IMG/VR virus record: IMGVR_UViG_3300019093_000078
Location: 1-20,622 of that record
Direction: 5' to 3' (one strand)
DNA: 20,622 nucleotides
Origin: a virus
Part shown: positions 1 to 7,676 of the stretch, piece by piece
Layout: every line of letters begins with the position of its first letter
Position numbering within the stretch: position 1 is the stretch's first letter
Notes under the pieces: model-generated
What the model was told of the DNA's origin: nothing
The model's input: the letters and a program-made list of their open reading frames with translations, nothing else
The model's database searches: none
Position numbers and translations under genes: made by a program

Positions 1-803
1 AATGTAGCATGAAGCAATAATTCGGCATCGATGTCTACTGATTCTAAACTGACAATGGCAGCACCCAGTCGTTCGATCTCTTCCGTTTTCTTTTTTTCCC
101 AGGCAGAACTCTTAATTCCTAAACTGTCAATGCTTTTCTGAACATTTTCATTGGCAGATCTAACGGCTTCGATACGAAATTGTTCGGCACTAATTAAATC
201 TTTGGTTTCTTTAACACGAGTTTTCAGAGATTCGGCCTTTTCACTAAGCAATGTGATGCCCAACAACTGCTCAATCACTTCACGTTGGTCGGCAGCTCTC
301 ATGGCTAGGAATGGTTCTGTATAGGTATTTAAGGCAACTAAGTGTTTGAACATGGTATGAGTCATGTCCAACATCTGTTCGATTGACTTTTGTGTTTCTC
401 TACTATCGCCCTGGCTCTCATCTTCGCCTTGATTATCTGCACTGATTTCTCGATCATCTACATATAATCTCAGCAGATTGGGTTTTCTTCCGCGTTCAAT
501 GCGATAATTTAGACCATTCTTTTCAAACTCTACAGTGACCAACATGTTCTTACCGTTGATCTTGTTGATCAAGTTTTCTTTTCTAATGTTAGTTAGTGCC
601 TGTCCATATAAAGCATAACTTAGTGCGTTGATGATTGTGGTTTTACCAGTTCCGTTGCGGGATCCTGTATCATCGCCACCTAGGTCTAGGTTACTGCCCA
701 ACACCAATGTAAGAGATTCTTGGTCAAAATTTACTGCCTGGGACACATTGCCCACGCTCATAAAATTCTTAACTGTGAGATTTTTAATGCGAAATTGACT
801 CAT
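1..803 (-). CDS. 46: gp46-like recombination endonuclease subunit (SbcC/Rad50-type ATPase), N-terminal part, cut by window edge
   Basis: Large subunit of the T4 gp46/gp47 complex, the phage counterpart of SbcCD or Rad50/Mre11, which resects DNA ends for recombination-dependent replication. The frame starts with ATG at 803-801 and runs off the left edge after 267 codons. The start MSQFRIKNLTVKNFMSVG is the usual SMC-like beta strand. A Walker A P-loop GSRNGTGKT lies at residues 47-55, followed by INALSYALYG, a strong hallmark of T4-type gp46. From about residue 184 the chain becomes rich in Lys, Glu and Gln and is probably the start of the coiled coil. The Zn-hook, signature motif and Walker B lie outside the window. 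The start overlaps the gp47 stop as ATGA, and no Shine-Dalgarno sequence is visible before it, so translation is probably coupled to gp47. Confidence 0.93.
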   Translation of the reverse strand, partial: MSQFRIKNLTVKNFMSVGNVSQAVNFDQESLTLVLGSNLDLGGDDTGSRNGTGKTTIINALSYALYGQALTNIRKENLINKINGKNMLVTVEFEKNGLNYRIERGRKPNLLRLYVDDREISADNQGEDESQGDSRETQKSIEQMLDMTHTMFKHLVALNTYTEPFLAMRAADQREVIEQLLGITLLSEKAESLKTRVKETKDLISAEQFRIEAVRSANENVQKSIDSLGIKSSAWEKKKTEEIERLGAAIVSLESVDIDAELLLHAT

Positions 804-1813
804 AAATCGTTGTAGATATCCAGTAGAATTTTTTTATCAAATTGACCACTGTCAATATTGACCAGTTGTTCGGTTACAATGTTGTCGATACTTTCAAATT
901 TAGTATCAGGGTTATCTTCGTAACTGCTTTCTAAGTTGCTCTTGTCTTGAACAAGACTGATTTCACGTATGTCATAGTCTTTGATAAAGGTTTCTTTGAT
1001 GTAGTTGGCTTCTTCAAAACTGATGTCAATATCTAAGTTAACACGTAGATACATTTTACTCAGCATGATTTCATCCTTGCAATCAATCAGTTCGCTGAGT
1101 TTAATAGTTCTAAACTTGGGAGCATCTGGCCAATTCTTGTATTCTGGTTGGCCACCCCACTCCATCATCATCATGCCGCGTTCATCATCCCAAGCATCTG
1201 AGAAATTATGGGGAAAGGCATTGCCGATATACACAACATTGTGATTATTTTGGCGTTTGTGGAAGTGGCCACTGAATACATATTCGGGCCCGACAAAGTC
1301 TTCTGCTCGTAATTCACCGTGATCTGGCATTTGTACCATGGCATTCATAAAGAATTTAGGCAGTTCAAAGTGTCCAAACACATAACGGCTTTTGACATTA
1401 CGCATGGTTTTCCACTCATCGCCTACTAGCCACGGCACTAGAGTAACATTGTCCAGTGTGGTAACACCTTCGACCACAGTTACTCCGGGGATATGTCTGC
1501 CAAATACACTGCTGTGGATATCTCGCTTGTCTTTGTAGAATAAATCGTGATTGCCCGGAAACCAGAAAAACTGTTTAAAGGCAGCACCTAGTTTCTCTAA
1601 ACACCTGATACTGGTGTCTAGAGTATAAAGGTTCATGCTGTTTCTATTATGTGACCAATCTCCAAGGAAGATGGCCGTTTCGCAGCCAGCCTCCTGTGCT
1701 TGGGCAATAAACCAATCTACAAAATCTTCACAATCCTGTAGGTGAACTGTACTATTGGACTTGGCCCCCACATGGAGGTCTGTAAAACATGCAACTTTTT
1801 TAAATAATGCCAT
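800..1813 (-). CDS. 47: gp47-like recombination endonuclease subunit (SbcD/Mre11-type metallophosphoesterase)
   Basis: Nuclease partner of gp46. The 337-aa length matches the T4 gp47 class. All calcineurin-like phosphoesterase motifs are present: DLH at residues 12-14, GDW at 51-53, GNHD at 87-90, GHFE at 147-150 and GHFH at 182-185. These supply the expected Asp, His and Asn ligands for two metal ions, so the enzyme looks catalytically intact. Residues about 230-337 would be the capping and gp46-binding region and are acidic. The ATG at 1813-1811 is preceded by a good ribosome site (AAGGGAG, seven bases upstream) and a sigma70-like promoter. The stop overlaps the gp46 start by four bases, so the two subunits are likely made from one mRNA. 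Confidence 0.95.
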   Translation of the reverse strand: MALFKKVACFTDLHVGAKSNSTVHLQDCEDFVDWFIAQAQEAGCETAIFLGDWSHNRNSMNLYTLDTSIRCLEKLGAAFKQFFWFPGNHDLFYKDKRDIHSSVFGRHIPGVTVVEGVTTLDNVTLVPWLVGDEWKTMRNVKSRYVFGHFELPKFFMNAMVQMPDHGELRAEDFVGPEYVFSGHFHKRQNNHNVVYIGNAFPHNFSDAWDDERGMMMMEWGGQPEYKNWPDAPKFRTIKLSELIDCKDEIMLSKMYLRVNLDIDISFEEANYIKETFIKDYDIREISLVQDKSNLESSYEDNPDTKFESIDNIVTEQLVNIDSGQFDKKILLDIYNDL

Positions 1814-1817
1814 TAAA

Positions 1818-1827
1818 TCTCTCCCTT
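1818..1827 (-). promoter_or_regulatory. Ribosome binding site of gp47
   Basis: On the minus strand the bases read AAGGGAGAGA. The purine-rich AAGGGAG core ends seven bases before the gp47 ATG, which supports that start. It is one of the strongest Shine-Dalgarno sequences in the window. Confidence 0.7.
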
Positions 1828-1830
1828 GCT

Positions 1831-1860
1831 ATTATAGCAGAGTAACAGTTTAATAGTCAA
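1831..1860 (-). promoter_or_regulatory. sigma70-type promoter for gp47-gp46, extended -10
   Basis: Minus strand: -35 TTGACT (1860-1855), an 18-base spacer, then a perfect -10 TATAAT (1836-1831) preceded by TGC, giving an extended -10. It sits between the gp55 stop (1863) and the gp47 start, so it would drive gp47 and gp46 with unmodified host polymerase, as expected for early or middle genes. The -10 lies in the palindrome TGCTATAATAGCA (1827-1839), which could be a regulator site or chance. The assignment is by motif only. Confidence 0.65.
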
Positions 1861-1862
1861 TA

Positions 1863-2780
1863 CTATACTTCCTCTTCTGGCGATTCTTCTTCGTCATTAT
1901 CAGGACTATCATCTCGTTTAGGCATGCGAATATTTTTATATAATTCGGCTTGTCTAGCAGTTTCTTCGGCATATTCGTGAGCATGTTGACGAGTTGAACT
2001 AGGTGTTAATCCATTTTCTTCCAGCATATCGTCCCGGATATTTTGATTTTTCTTTTCGAGATTTAGCACACGAGTAAACGAGTTGGTCACTGCTGCGGTA
2101 TAATAGGCAAATGGATTTTCACTTTTGCTTTCATCAAACTGTAGACCAATTTGACTCAATTGTAATATGGCCTGACCACGCATTTCTTCAACATAGGTAT
2201 ATCCTCGCCAATTACTGCGTTGGGCATATCTTTCGCTGAGTTTGATATACATGCGACCTAAGTTTTCAGTAATGCGACCATGATCTCGGTCAAATTTTCC
2301 TGTGTCAACAGGCCCTTTCCAATGACTCTTGCCGACGCAAATTAGTTCATCTTGATCGTCGTATTTCCAATGCTGGAATGGCGGGAAATTTACTTTCTCA
2401 TGTCCATCTGCTGTGGTCTTGGTAGTTTTTTTTCTGCCCGGAGACAACGGTATATGATCAAAAGTCATTATGCGAATAACAAGATCGTTCTTATCAATAG
2501 TATTGGGATCTTGAACACATTCAGATAGTTTGATTTTTTTATCACCAGCGGCCTTGGCCAAGTTGAATGCTTCTAGGCCCAATCGTTTCGCACGATTTTT
2601 TTTAGCCTCGTTGATTATGGTTTGATCAATTTTATTTAAATTAGAAACAATAACATCATATTGGTGATATTCTTTTTTTGTAAAACTCGAATATGAACAT
2701 TTGCTTCTATGTATTTCGATTAGCAGATCTCGATTGTTCAGATATTTTATTTTTCTAGTGGTAGTTCCTGATGTAGTCAT
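1863..2780 (-). CDS. 55: gp55-like sigma factor for late transcription, enlarged form
   Basis: Directs host RNA polymerase to phage late promoters. The N-terminus (YLNNRDLLIEIHRSK, residues 13-27) resembles the YVNNKELLQAI start of T4 gp55. The sigma-70 region 2-like core lies at about residues 170-257: LGRMYIKLSERYAQRSNWRG, YTYVEEMRGQAI, then FDESKSENPFAYYTAAVTNS and a basic helix. Between these blocks, residues about 28-165 form an extra segment not present in T4 gp55, making this protein 305 aa against about 185 in T4. The C-terminus is a run of acidic residues (ESPEEEV) and does not show the SLDFLYE-type clamp-binding motif of T4. The ATG at 2780 has an AAGGA about 13 bases upstream, a rather long spacing. 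The gene lies directly upstream of gp47 on the same strand, 49 bases away. Confidence 0.88.
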   Translation of the reverse strand: MTTSGTTTRKIKYLNNRDLLIEIHRSKCSYSSFTKKEYHQYDVIVSNLNKIDQTIINEAKKNRAKRLGLEAFNLAKAAGDKKIKLSECVQDPNTIDKNDLVIRIMTFDHIPLSPGRKKTTKTTADGHEKVNFPPFQHWKYDDQDELICVGKSHWKGPVDTGKFDRDHGRITENLGRMYIKLSERYAQRSNWRGYTYVEEMRGQAILQLSQIGLQFDESKSENPFAYYTAAVTNSFTRVLNLEKKNQNIRDDMLEENGLTPSSTRQHAHEYAEETARQAELYKNIRMPKRDDSPDNDEEESPEEEV

Positions 2781-2803
2781 TTAGTATGTGTTTTCCTTAT
2801 AAG

Positions 2804-2833
2804 TTATAATAACACAATATATCTTATTGTCAA
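2804..2833 (-). promoter_or_regulatory. sigma70-type promoter for gp55
   Basis: Minus strand: a consensus -35 TTGACA (2833-2828), 18 bases, then a -10-like TTATAA (2809-2804). A one-base shifted TATAAC is an alternative. It lies 24 bases before the gp55 ATG, and an AAGGA ribosome site (2798-2794) falls between. The perfect -35 gives moderate confidence; the -10 is imperfect. Confidence 0.55.
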
Positions 2834-2866
2834 CACCGAGGTTATTAAAGTAGCAGTTTATTTAAC

Positions 2867-2874
2867 GATAAATA
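2867..2874 (+). promoter_or_regulatory. T4-type late promoter (GATAAATA) for the structural operon
   Basis: GATAAATA matches the T4 late -10 TATAAATA at seven of eight bases and fits the NATAAATA form reported for marine T4-like phages. It ends 18 bases before the ATG at 2893. The transcript would start near 2880, leaving a leader of about 13 bases that contains only the ribosome site AAGGAG. The position at the head of a long structural run, facing away from the sigma factor gene, supports the call. Confidence 0.7.
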
Positions 2875-2881
2875 TATACTT

Positions 2882-2887
2882 AAGGAG
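2882..2887 (+). promoter_or_regulatory. Ribosome binding site of the first structural gene
   Basis: AAGGAG, five bases before the ATG at 2893, is the best plus-strand Shine-Dalgarno sequence in the window and fixes the start of the structural run. Confidence 0.75.
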
Positions 2888-2892
2888 TATTT

Positions 2893-3645
2893 ATGCCAAG
2901 CACTGACGATATTGTAGGAGCAGTTGACAAATATGGTGGCCCGGCATTGGGTAATGCAGCCAGAAATCTGCAAAGTCTAGCTCGGGGAGCAGGTGCGTTG
3001 GCTAATAAATTTAGTAAAAAGCCCCCAATCGATGTCAATGTAAAAAGTGCAAACGGTGTTGTTAAGCCCAAGGATAACAGAGTTAAAGTTTTAGTTCCTG
3101 AAAATTATCTTCCAGAGCCTGTTGATCTCTATAATATAGGTGGAATAATTTTTCCTTATACTCCTCAAATAACTTTTGAAACCAATGCAGATTATCAATC
3201 ATTGGCTCCGGTACACAGTAATTATATTCAACATTTTTACAAGAACAGCAGTGTATCTGCAATCACTATAGTTGGAAAGTTTACAGTTCAAAATGATAGA
3301 GATGCACAAAATTTGTTGGCTACACACAGTTTGTTAAGAATTTTAACTAAAATGCGAACAGGTAATGATACCAATCCAGGGGCACCTCCCCCTGTGTGTA
3401 GATTACAGGCCTATGGTGATCAAATGTTGGATAATACTCCTATTGTTATTAAACAGTTTAGATTAGATCTGCCAGAAGGAGTTGATTATTATACTTTATA
3501 TAAAACTAATTCTACTCGTGCTGTGTCTGTTCCTGTGTCGTCGTTAGTTAATATTCTCTGTATACCAATTTACAGCAGACAAGAAATTAAAGATTTTTCT
3601 GTAGATACTTGGTTATCAGTAGGAAGAACTAGAGGATATCTATAA
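2893..3645 (+). CDS. Baseplate/tail structural protein, first gene of the late run
   Basis: A 250-aa protein that I place by context and resemblance among baseplate proteins found just upstream of gp53 in marine T4-like phages; I cannot assign a T4 number. The N-terminal 60 residues are rich in Gly, Ala and Lys and probably flexible. The body carries GGIIFPYTPQITFETNADYQ at residues 83-102, then PVHSNYIQHFYKNSSVSAITIVGKF (about 106-130) and PPPVCRLQAYGDQM (165-178). These are patterns I associate with beta-rich tail or baseplate subunits. It ends FSVDTWLSVGRTRGYL. The start is supported by AAGGAG five bases upstream and the late promoter. The stop TAA shares its last A with the next ATG, so it is coupled to gp53. 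Confidence 0.75.
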   Translation: MPSTDDIVGAVDKYGGPALGNAARNLQSLARGAGALANKFSKKPPIDVNVKSANGVVKPKDNRVKVLVPENYLPEPVDLYNIGGIIFPYTPQITFETNADYQSLAPVHSNYIQHFYKNSSVSAITIVGKFTVQNDRDAQNLLATHSLLRILTKMRTGNDTNPGAPPPVCRLQAYGDQMLDNTPIVIKQFRLDLPEGVDYYTLYKTNSTRAVSVPVSSLVNILCIPIYSRQEIKDFSVDTWLSVGRTRGYL

Positions 3646-3944
3646 TGGCTCTATATAAAGATAATAGTCCTTATGCTACCACAAGTTTTTCTAATGGGTA
3701 CCTAGACATTATAGATTTTAGAGATATACCTGCAAAAACAGATGATGTTTTGTATGAAGTAACCAAGCAATATGAAAATAGGCCAGATCTATTAGCTTAT
3801 GATCTCTATAGTGATGTAGGATTATGGTGGGTGTTCAGTGTGAGAAACAAGGACATTATTAAAGATCCTGTATTTGATCTAGTGGCAGGAATAAAAATTT
3901 ATTTGCCCACTGGCAATACCATACGAGCCGCATTGGGTATTTGA
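3645..3944 (+). CDS. 53: gp53-like baseplate wedge subunit
   Basis: A small 99-aa protein. Residues about 33-92 contain DDVLYEVTKQYENRPDLLAY, then DLYSDVGLWWVFSVRN, DPVFDLVAG and IKIYLPT. This is the compact core typical of short phage gp53/LysM-like wedge proteins: RPDLLAYDLYGD, then LWW, then a final I-Y-LP strand. T4 gp53 is about twice as long; short forms like this are usual outside T4 itself. The role would be to join inner wedge subunits in the baseplate. The ATG overlaps the previous TAA by one base and has AGAGGA eight bases upstream. The stop TGA is one base from the next ATG. Confidence 0.78.
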   Translation: MALYKDNSPYATTSFSNGYLDIIDFRDIPAKTDDVLYEVTKQYENRPDLLAYDLYSDVGLWWVFSVRNKDIIKDPVFDLVAGIKIYLPTGNTIRAALGI

Positions 3945-3945
3945 T

Positions 3946-6129
3946 ATGGTGGACTACAGCTTAAGTGGAAAAAATTTTAAGGCTCCACGAGAACAATTAA
4001 GCCAAAATGTAACCAGGAAGCCTCCGGAATCAACCGCCGGCCTTAAGGTTAACGCGGTTTATAACAATACCGAAAATATCTTAAACCGATATAGATCCTA
4101 CACCTATAATTTTACTCTGGCCGCAGTTGATAAAAATCATGCCAACAGTCCGGAAAATTGGAGGAAAAGTATTCAGAATTATATCATTTTAAAATCCGGA
4201 GGAAAAGGTTCTAGTGTTATCAGTGAGGAAAATGTTGTCGGACAGGATGTTTACAAAGATCAAACAGTCTACAGATTAAAAGGACCGGATTCGGTTGAAA
4301 AAGTATTTGCTGGCGTAGATAAAACAAGAGCACAGACATTGGTTAAAAAATTTAATGAAAGTGACAGTTCTGGCAGATTTGATTTTTTTATTGATAATAT
4401 TGAAATAGATATTACCATGTCTGCGCAAAAAATCGGAGGATTTACATTACCTACAAAAATAGAATTTGATGTATTTGAACCCTATGGTATAGAAGGATTT
4501 ATCGAAGCCCTGCAAGTATCTGCTGAAGCAGCAGGTTATGAAAATTATGTAGTGGCCAGTTTTGTATTGTTAATAGATTTTATAGGGTACCCGGATAATC
4601 AATCTCTTCCTAAACCTGTTAATATTAACGGATCCAGCAGATATTTTTTAATAAAATTTACAGGACTAGGTATTGAAATTACAGAAAAAGGAACCAAATA
4701 TCGTTGCACGGCAGTTCCTTACAACGAAATAGGATTTGGAGAAGCAGGTAAAATAAAAAAACCTTTATCAATGAAAGGCTCTACAGTTAAACAAATGCTG
4801 GAAAGTCTTATGGAAAGTGCAAATAGTCGGTCGAGGGAAGATGAAAGTATTTTTAAAGATACAGAATCGGATACCTATGAAATAAAATTTCCGGTTCGCA
4901 AAGCAGATGGTACGTGGGATTATAACGACTATGATAAAACAATAGCCGATCAGAAGATGGCCGATTCTGTGGAAGGCAGTAAGTTAGTTGGTATGCTGGA
5001 TCCAAGCATAGCCAGTACATCTACAGTTAATTTGTCGTCATTTTTACTAAGCAAAGAGGCCGATGGTCGTATACAGTTTCCTGAAAATGTCAATATACAC
5101 GATATAATATCGGCTACTATTAGAGACAGTACATATGTCAGAAATCTTCTAGAAACAATAGGCAAAGATAAAAACAATCCTGATAAGTTTGGGATGGTGC
5201 AATATTTTTTAATTAAATTAGAAATAGAGAACAAATCTCGTACAGATCCTTATAAAAAGCGTCCCTATTATGTTTTTAGATATGTAGTTACTCCACACAG
5301 AGTTCATTATACTTTTATTCCTGAATATGCTCAAAGTGAAAAAATTGATAGAAAAATATTGCAAACTGTGGTATACAGAAAGTACGATTATATCTATACC
5401 GGACTGAACACGGATATTTTAAATTTTAAATTGGATTATAATTTTTTATATTTTGAAGCAGTTCCGACAGCATTAGGAAAAAATCGAGATAGTGGAACAG
5501 AAAATCAGGCAACTGGTACCGATCTTAAAAAAGAAGCACAACCGGGTAATGTTGCAGTTGCTTCGAATAGCGCACTTGGGGGAACGGTTATGAATTCAGC
5601 CGCCCGTACAAAAATACACCCCGGCGAAGAACAAAATGCCGGACAACCTACTCCGGATCCTTATGCTGCTATGGCTAAAAACATGCATCTAGCACTGCAA
5701 AACAGCGTAAGTAGGGTCACTGGGGATTTAGAAATTATAGGAGATCCATTTTTTCTGGTAACTGGGGGTATCGGTAATTATAAACCAACTCCAATCCCCG
5801 ATCAACCAGGAGTTACAACTGATGGGGAAGCAGATACCTATTATGGGCAGGTATTAGTTCAAGTAAATTTTAAAAATCCCACCGATATAGGTGCCAACGG
5901 TATAATGAAATTTAGGCCGGGTATCTCGTCGACTAGTGGGATTTTTATGGTAATACAATCTAAAAATTCATTTAAAGATGGCGCATTTAAACAAGTTCTT
6001 AGTTTGGTTCGCATACCGGGAGAATTGACAGATAAAAATAATGCCACTGATCCTGCCCAGGGTAATCCTACTGAATCTAGGTCTCCTTCGCAAAATTCAT
6101 CAACTATGACAACACAAGGAAATGCATAA
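3946..6129 (+). CDS. Baseplate hub-like structural protein (gp27-position protein)
   Basis: A 727-aa protein encoded directly upstream of the gp5 spike. Residues about 145-265 form a beta-rich block (FDFFIDNIEIDITMSAQKIG, then FDVFEPYGIEGFIEALQVSA and ITEKGTKYRCTAVPYNE), a pattern of baseplate hub subunits. Residues about 444-509 contain YVFRYVVTPHRVHY, then VVYRKYDYIYTGLNTDILNF and KLDYNFLYFEAVP, resembling the tube-like hub fold. A low-complexity linker of about 60 residues (515-575) precedes a C-terminal domain (594-692) with GDPFFLVTGG, SGIFMVIQSKNSFKDGAFKQ and LSLVRIPGE, a signature of hub proteins that bind the spike. By inference it is the gp27 counterpart. The Ser/Thr/Asn/Gln-rich tail after residue 693 is probably disordered. 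No clear ribosome site is seen; translation is likely coupled to gp53. Confidence 0.65.
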   Translation: MVDYSLSGKNFKAPREQLSQNVTRKPPESTAGLKVNAVYNNTENILNRYRSYTYNFTLAAVDKNHANSPENWRKSIQNYIILKSGGKGSSVISEENVVGQDVYKDQTVYRLKGPDSVEKVFAGVDKTRAQTLVKKFNESDSSGRFDFFIDNIEIDITMSAQKIGGFTLPTKIEFDVFEPYGIEGFIEALQVSAEAAGYENYVVASFVLLIDFIGYPDNQSLPKPVNINGSSRYFLIKFTGLGIEITEKGTKYRCTAVPYNEIGFGEAGKIKKPLSMKGSTVKQMLESLMESANSRSREDESIFKDTESDTYEIKFPVRKADGTWDYNDYDKTIADQKMADSVEGSKLVGMLDPSIASTSTVNLSSFLLSKEADGRIQFPENVNIHDIISATIRDSTYVRNLLETIGKDKNNPDKFGMVQYFLIKLEIENKSRTDPYKKRPYYVFRYVVTPHRVHYTFIPEYAQSEKIDRKILQTVVYRKYDYIYTGLNTDILNFKLDYNFLYFEAVPTALGKNRDSGTENQATGTDLKKEAQPGNVAVASNSALGGTVMNSAARTKIHPGEEQNAGQPTPDPYAAMAKNMHLALQNSVSRVTGDLEIIGDPFFLVTGGIGNYKPTPIPDQPGVTTDGEADTYYGQVLVQVNFKNPTDIGANGIMKFRPGISSTSGIFMVIQSKNSFKDGAFKQVLSLVRIPGELTDKNNATDPAQGNPTESRSPSQNSSTMTTQGNA

Positions 6130-6132
6130 TTT

Positions 6133-7665
6133 ATGAGCGGCGATTTTATCGACACAAGGTCGAGATCTAAATTAGGTAGTCCAGGCCCTTTTGTGGCCAT
6201 TATAACTAACAATGTGGATCCTACCTACATGGGTAGATTAGAAGTGGCTGTAATTAAAGGTCTATATCCTGATACAACCAAACAATCAAACACCTATACC
6301 GTAAAATATCTCAACCCATTTTATGGAGTAACTTCAGTAAACTTTCAAGGAAATACTCCTGCTAATCCTGCAGATGTACAAAAAAGTTATGGCATGTGGA
6401 TGGTTCCGCCTGATGTTGGTACTAGAGTATTAGTTATATTTGTTGACGGCGATCCCAATCAAGGATTTTGGATGGGATCTGTGATGGACAATTATCAAAA
6501 TCACATGGTACCCGGTATCGCGGCCAGTGATACAGCATTGCTTTCTGCTGCTCAAGAAAAAGAATATGATACCAAATATCTACCTGTTGCAGAATTTTTA
6601 AAAAACAATGAAACTGACAAAAATAATTTAGACGTTGGTAAATTTGGTAAACCCGTACATCCATTTGCAGACAAGTTATTAAAGCAAGGATTATTAAAAG
6701 ATAGAGTACGCGGAGTTACATCCAGTTCTGCCAGGCGAGAATCACCTAGTTCAGTATTTGGCATTAGTACACCGGGCCCGCTTGATAAAAATGGAAAGAA
6801 GGGAAATCTAGGCTATACAAATAATTATCAAGCACCTGTTGATAGATTGGGTGGCAGTACATTTGTCATGGACGACGGTGATAAAAACGGTGAAAATGAG
6901 TTGATAAGAATTAGAACTCGTACCGGGCATCAAATACTCATGCACAATACCAAAGATTTGATTTACATAGCAAATGGTCAAGGAACCGCATGGATAGAAC
7001 TAACCGGCGATGGCAAGATAGATATCTATGCTAGAGATTCGGTCAGTATTCGATCGGAGGCAGATTTTAATTTTCATGCTGACCGTGACATCAATATTGA
7101 AGCGGGACGCAATATTAATTTTAGAGCACAGGGGAATTTCAGTATCGAAGCAGAAAAAAATTTCAGTCTCGTATCCGGCCAGGATGGTAAAATTCATGTC
7201 AAACACAATTTAGATCAAACAGTAGAACAATACTATAAAGTTACTGCTCACAGCAATTATGATTTAAAGGTTGGCGGTACCGCAAGACAAACTGCTGCCA
7301 AGGATTTTAATATTTCGTCCGGAGCAAATAATAATTTTTCAGCCAACGCCAATACCAATATTTCCACTCAGGGTACTCATTATGAATCTGCTAAGGAAAT
7401 ACATATGAATGGACCAGTTGCTGCCACTGCTGCCCCGGCAGAAAAAGCAGAAATTCCTGAACCTATGACTCGTTGGAGTTTACCAAATACAGATCCTATT
7501 AAATTCCCCTGGAAAGGTAAACAATATAAGGCTACTCCTATAGAAAGTATCATGCAGCGTATGCCTACACACGAGCCCTGGGAACAGCACGAGGATCTTG
7601 GAAGAGAAAAATTCAGCTCTATTGCAACTGATGCGGTGGCAGGAAACGCTAATAAAAAGGTCTAA
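6133..7665 (+). CDS. 5: gp5-like baseplate spike/hub protein without visible lysozyme domain
   Basis: Central needle protein of the baseplate. Residues about 16-128 are the OB-fold domain: GPFVAIITNNVDPTYMGRLEV, then YGMWMVPPDVGTRVLVIFVD and GDPNQGFWMGSVMDNYQNHM. Residues 129-243 are a linker. Residues 244-425 form a beta-helix needle with regular eight-residue repeats. The tail carries MPTHEPWEQHED (477-488), which I recall from marine T4-like gp5 proteins. In T4 a lysozyme domain sits between OB fold and needle; here that interval is only about 115 residues, lacks the T4-lysozyme motifs and reads as Lys/Ser/Asn-rich linker. The OB fold would contact the hub protein encoded just upstream. 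An AAGGA (6116-6120) lies 12 bases before the ATG. Confidence 0.88.
   Translation: MSGDFIDTRSRSKLGSPGPFVAIITNNVDPTYMGRLEVAVIKGLYPDTTKQSNTYTVKYLNPFYGVTSVNFQGNTPANPADVQKSYGMWMVPPDVGTRVLVIFVDGDPNQGFWMGSVMDNYQNHMVPGIAASDTALLSAAQEKEYDTKYLPVAEFLKNNETDKNNLDVGKFGKPVHPFADKLLKQGLLKDRVRGVTSSSARRESPSSVFGISTPGPLDKNGKKGNLGYTNNYQAPVDRLGGSTFVMDDGDKNGENELIRIRTRTGHQILMHNTKDLIYIANGQGTAWIELTGDGKIDIYARDSVSIRSEADFNFHADRDINIEAGRNINFRAQGNFSIEAEKNFSLVSGQDGKIHVKHNLDQTVEQYYKVTAHSNYDLKVGGTARQTAAKDFNISSGANNNFSANANTNISTQGTHYESAKEIHMNGPVAATAAPAEKAEIPEPMTRWSLPNTDPIKFPWKGKQYKATPIESIMQRMPTHEPWEQHEDLGREKFSSIATDAVAGNANKKV
7012..7179 (+). repeat. Seven in-frame octapeptide repeats of the gp5 beta-helix needle
   Basis: Codons 294-349 of gp5 encode seven consecutive eight-residue units: GKIDIYAR, DSVSIRSE, ADFNFHAD, RDINIEAG, RNINFRAQ, GNFSIEAE, KNFSLVSG. 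Positions three and five of each unit are hydrophobic and position four is polar, the spacing expected of an intertwined triple-stranded beta-helix such as the T4 gp5 C-terminal domain. The DNA of the units is diverged, so this is an old protein repeat and not a recent duplication. Confidence 0.8.
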
Positions 7666-7671
7666 TAAATA
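7664..7671 (+). promoter_or_regulatory. T4-type late promoter candidate (AATAAATA) overlapping the gp5 stop
   Basis: AATAAATA matches the late -10 pattern and overlaps the gp5 TAA. It ends five bases before the gp25 ATG, so a late transcript would begin at or beside the start codon. It either yields a leaderless mRNA or is a chance match in AT-rich DNA. Confidence 0.4.
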
Positions 7672-7676
7672 TTGTT

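Noticed and set aside
1005-1244. 79-aa plus-strand open frame opposite gp47
   Set aside because: It is antisense to the well-conserved phosphoesterase gene, has no recognisable motif and no convincing ribosome site; a shadow frame.
2880-3071. 63-aa minus-strand frame over the start of the first structural gene
   Set aside because: It lies opposite the Gly/Ala/Lys-rich N-terminus of the structural protein, and its hydrophobic composition follows from that; no independent support.
4950-7213. Several short frames (4950-5234, 5859-6212, 6434-6664, 6552-6764, 7000-7206, 7028-7213)
   Set aside because: All lie inside the hub and gp5 genes in other frames or on the other strand, with no domain signal.
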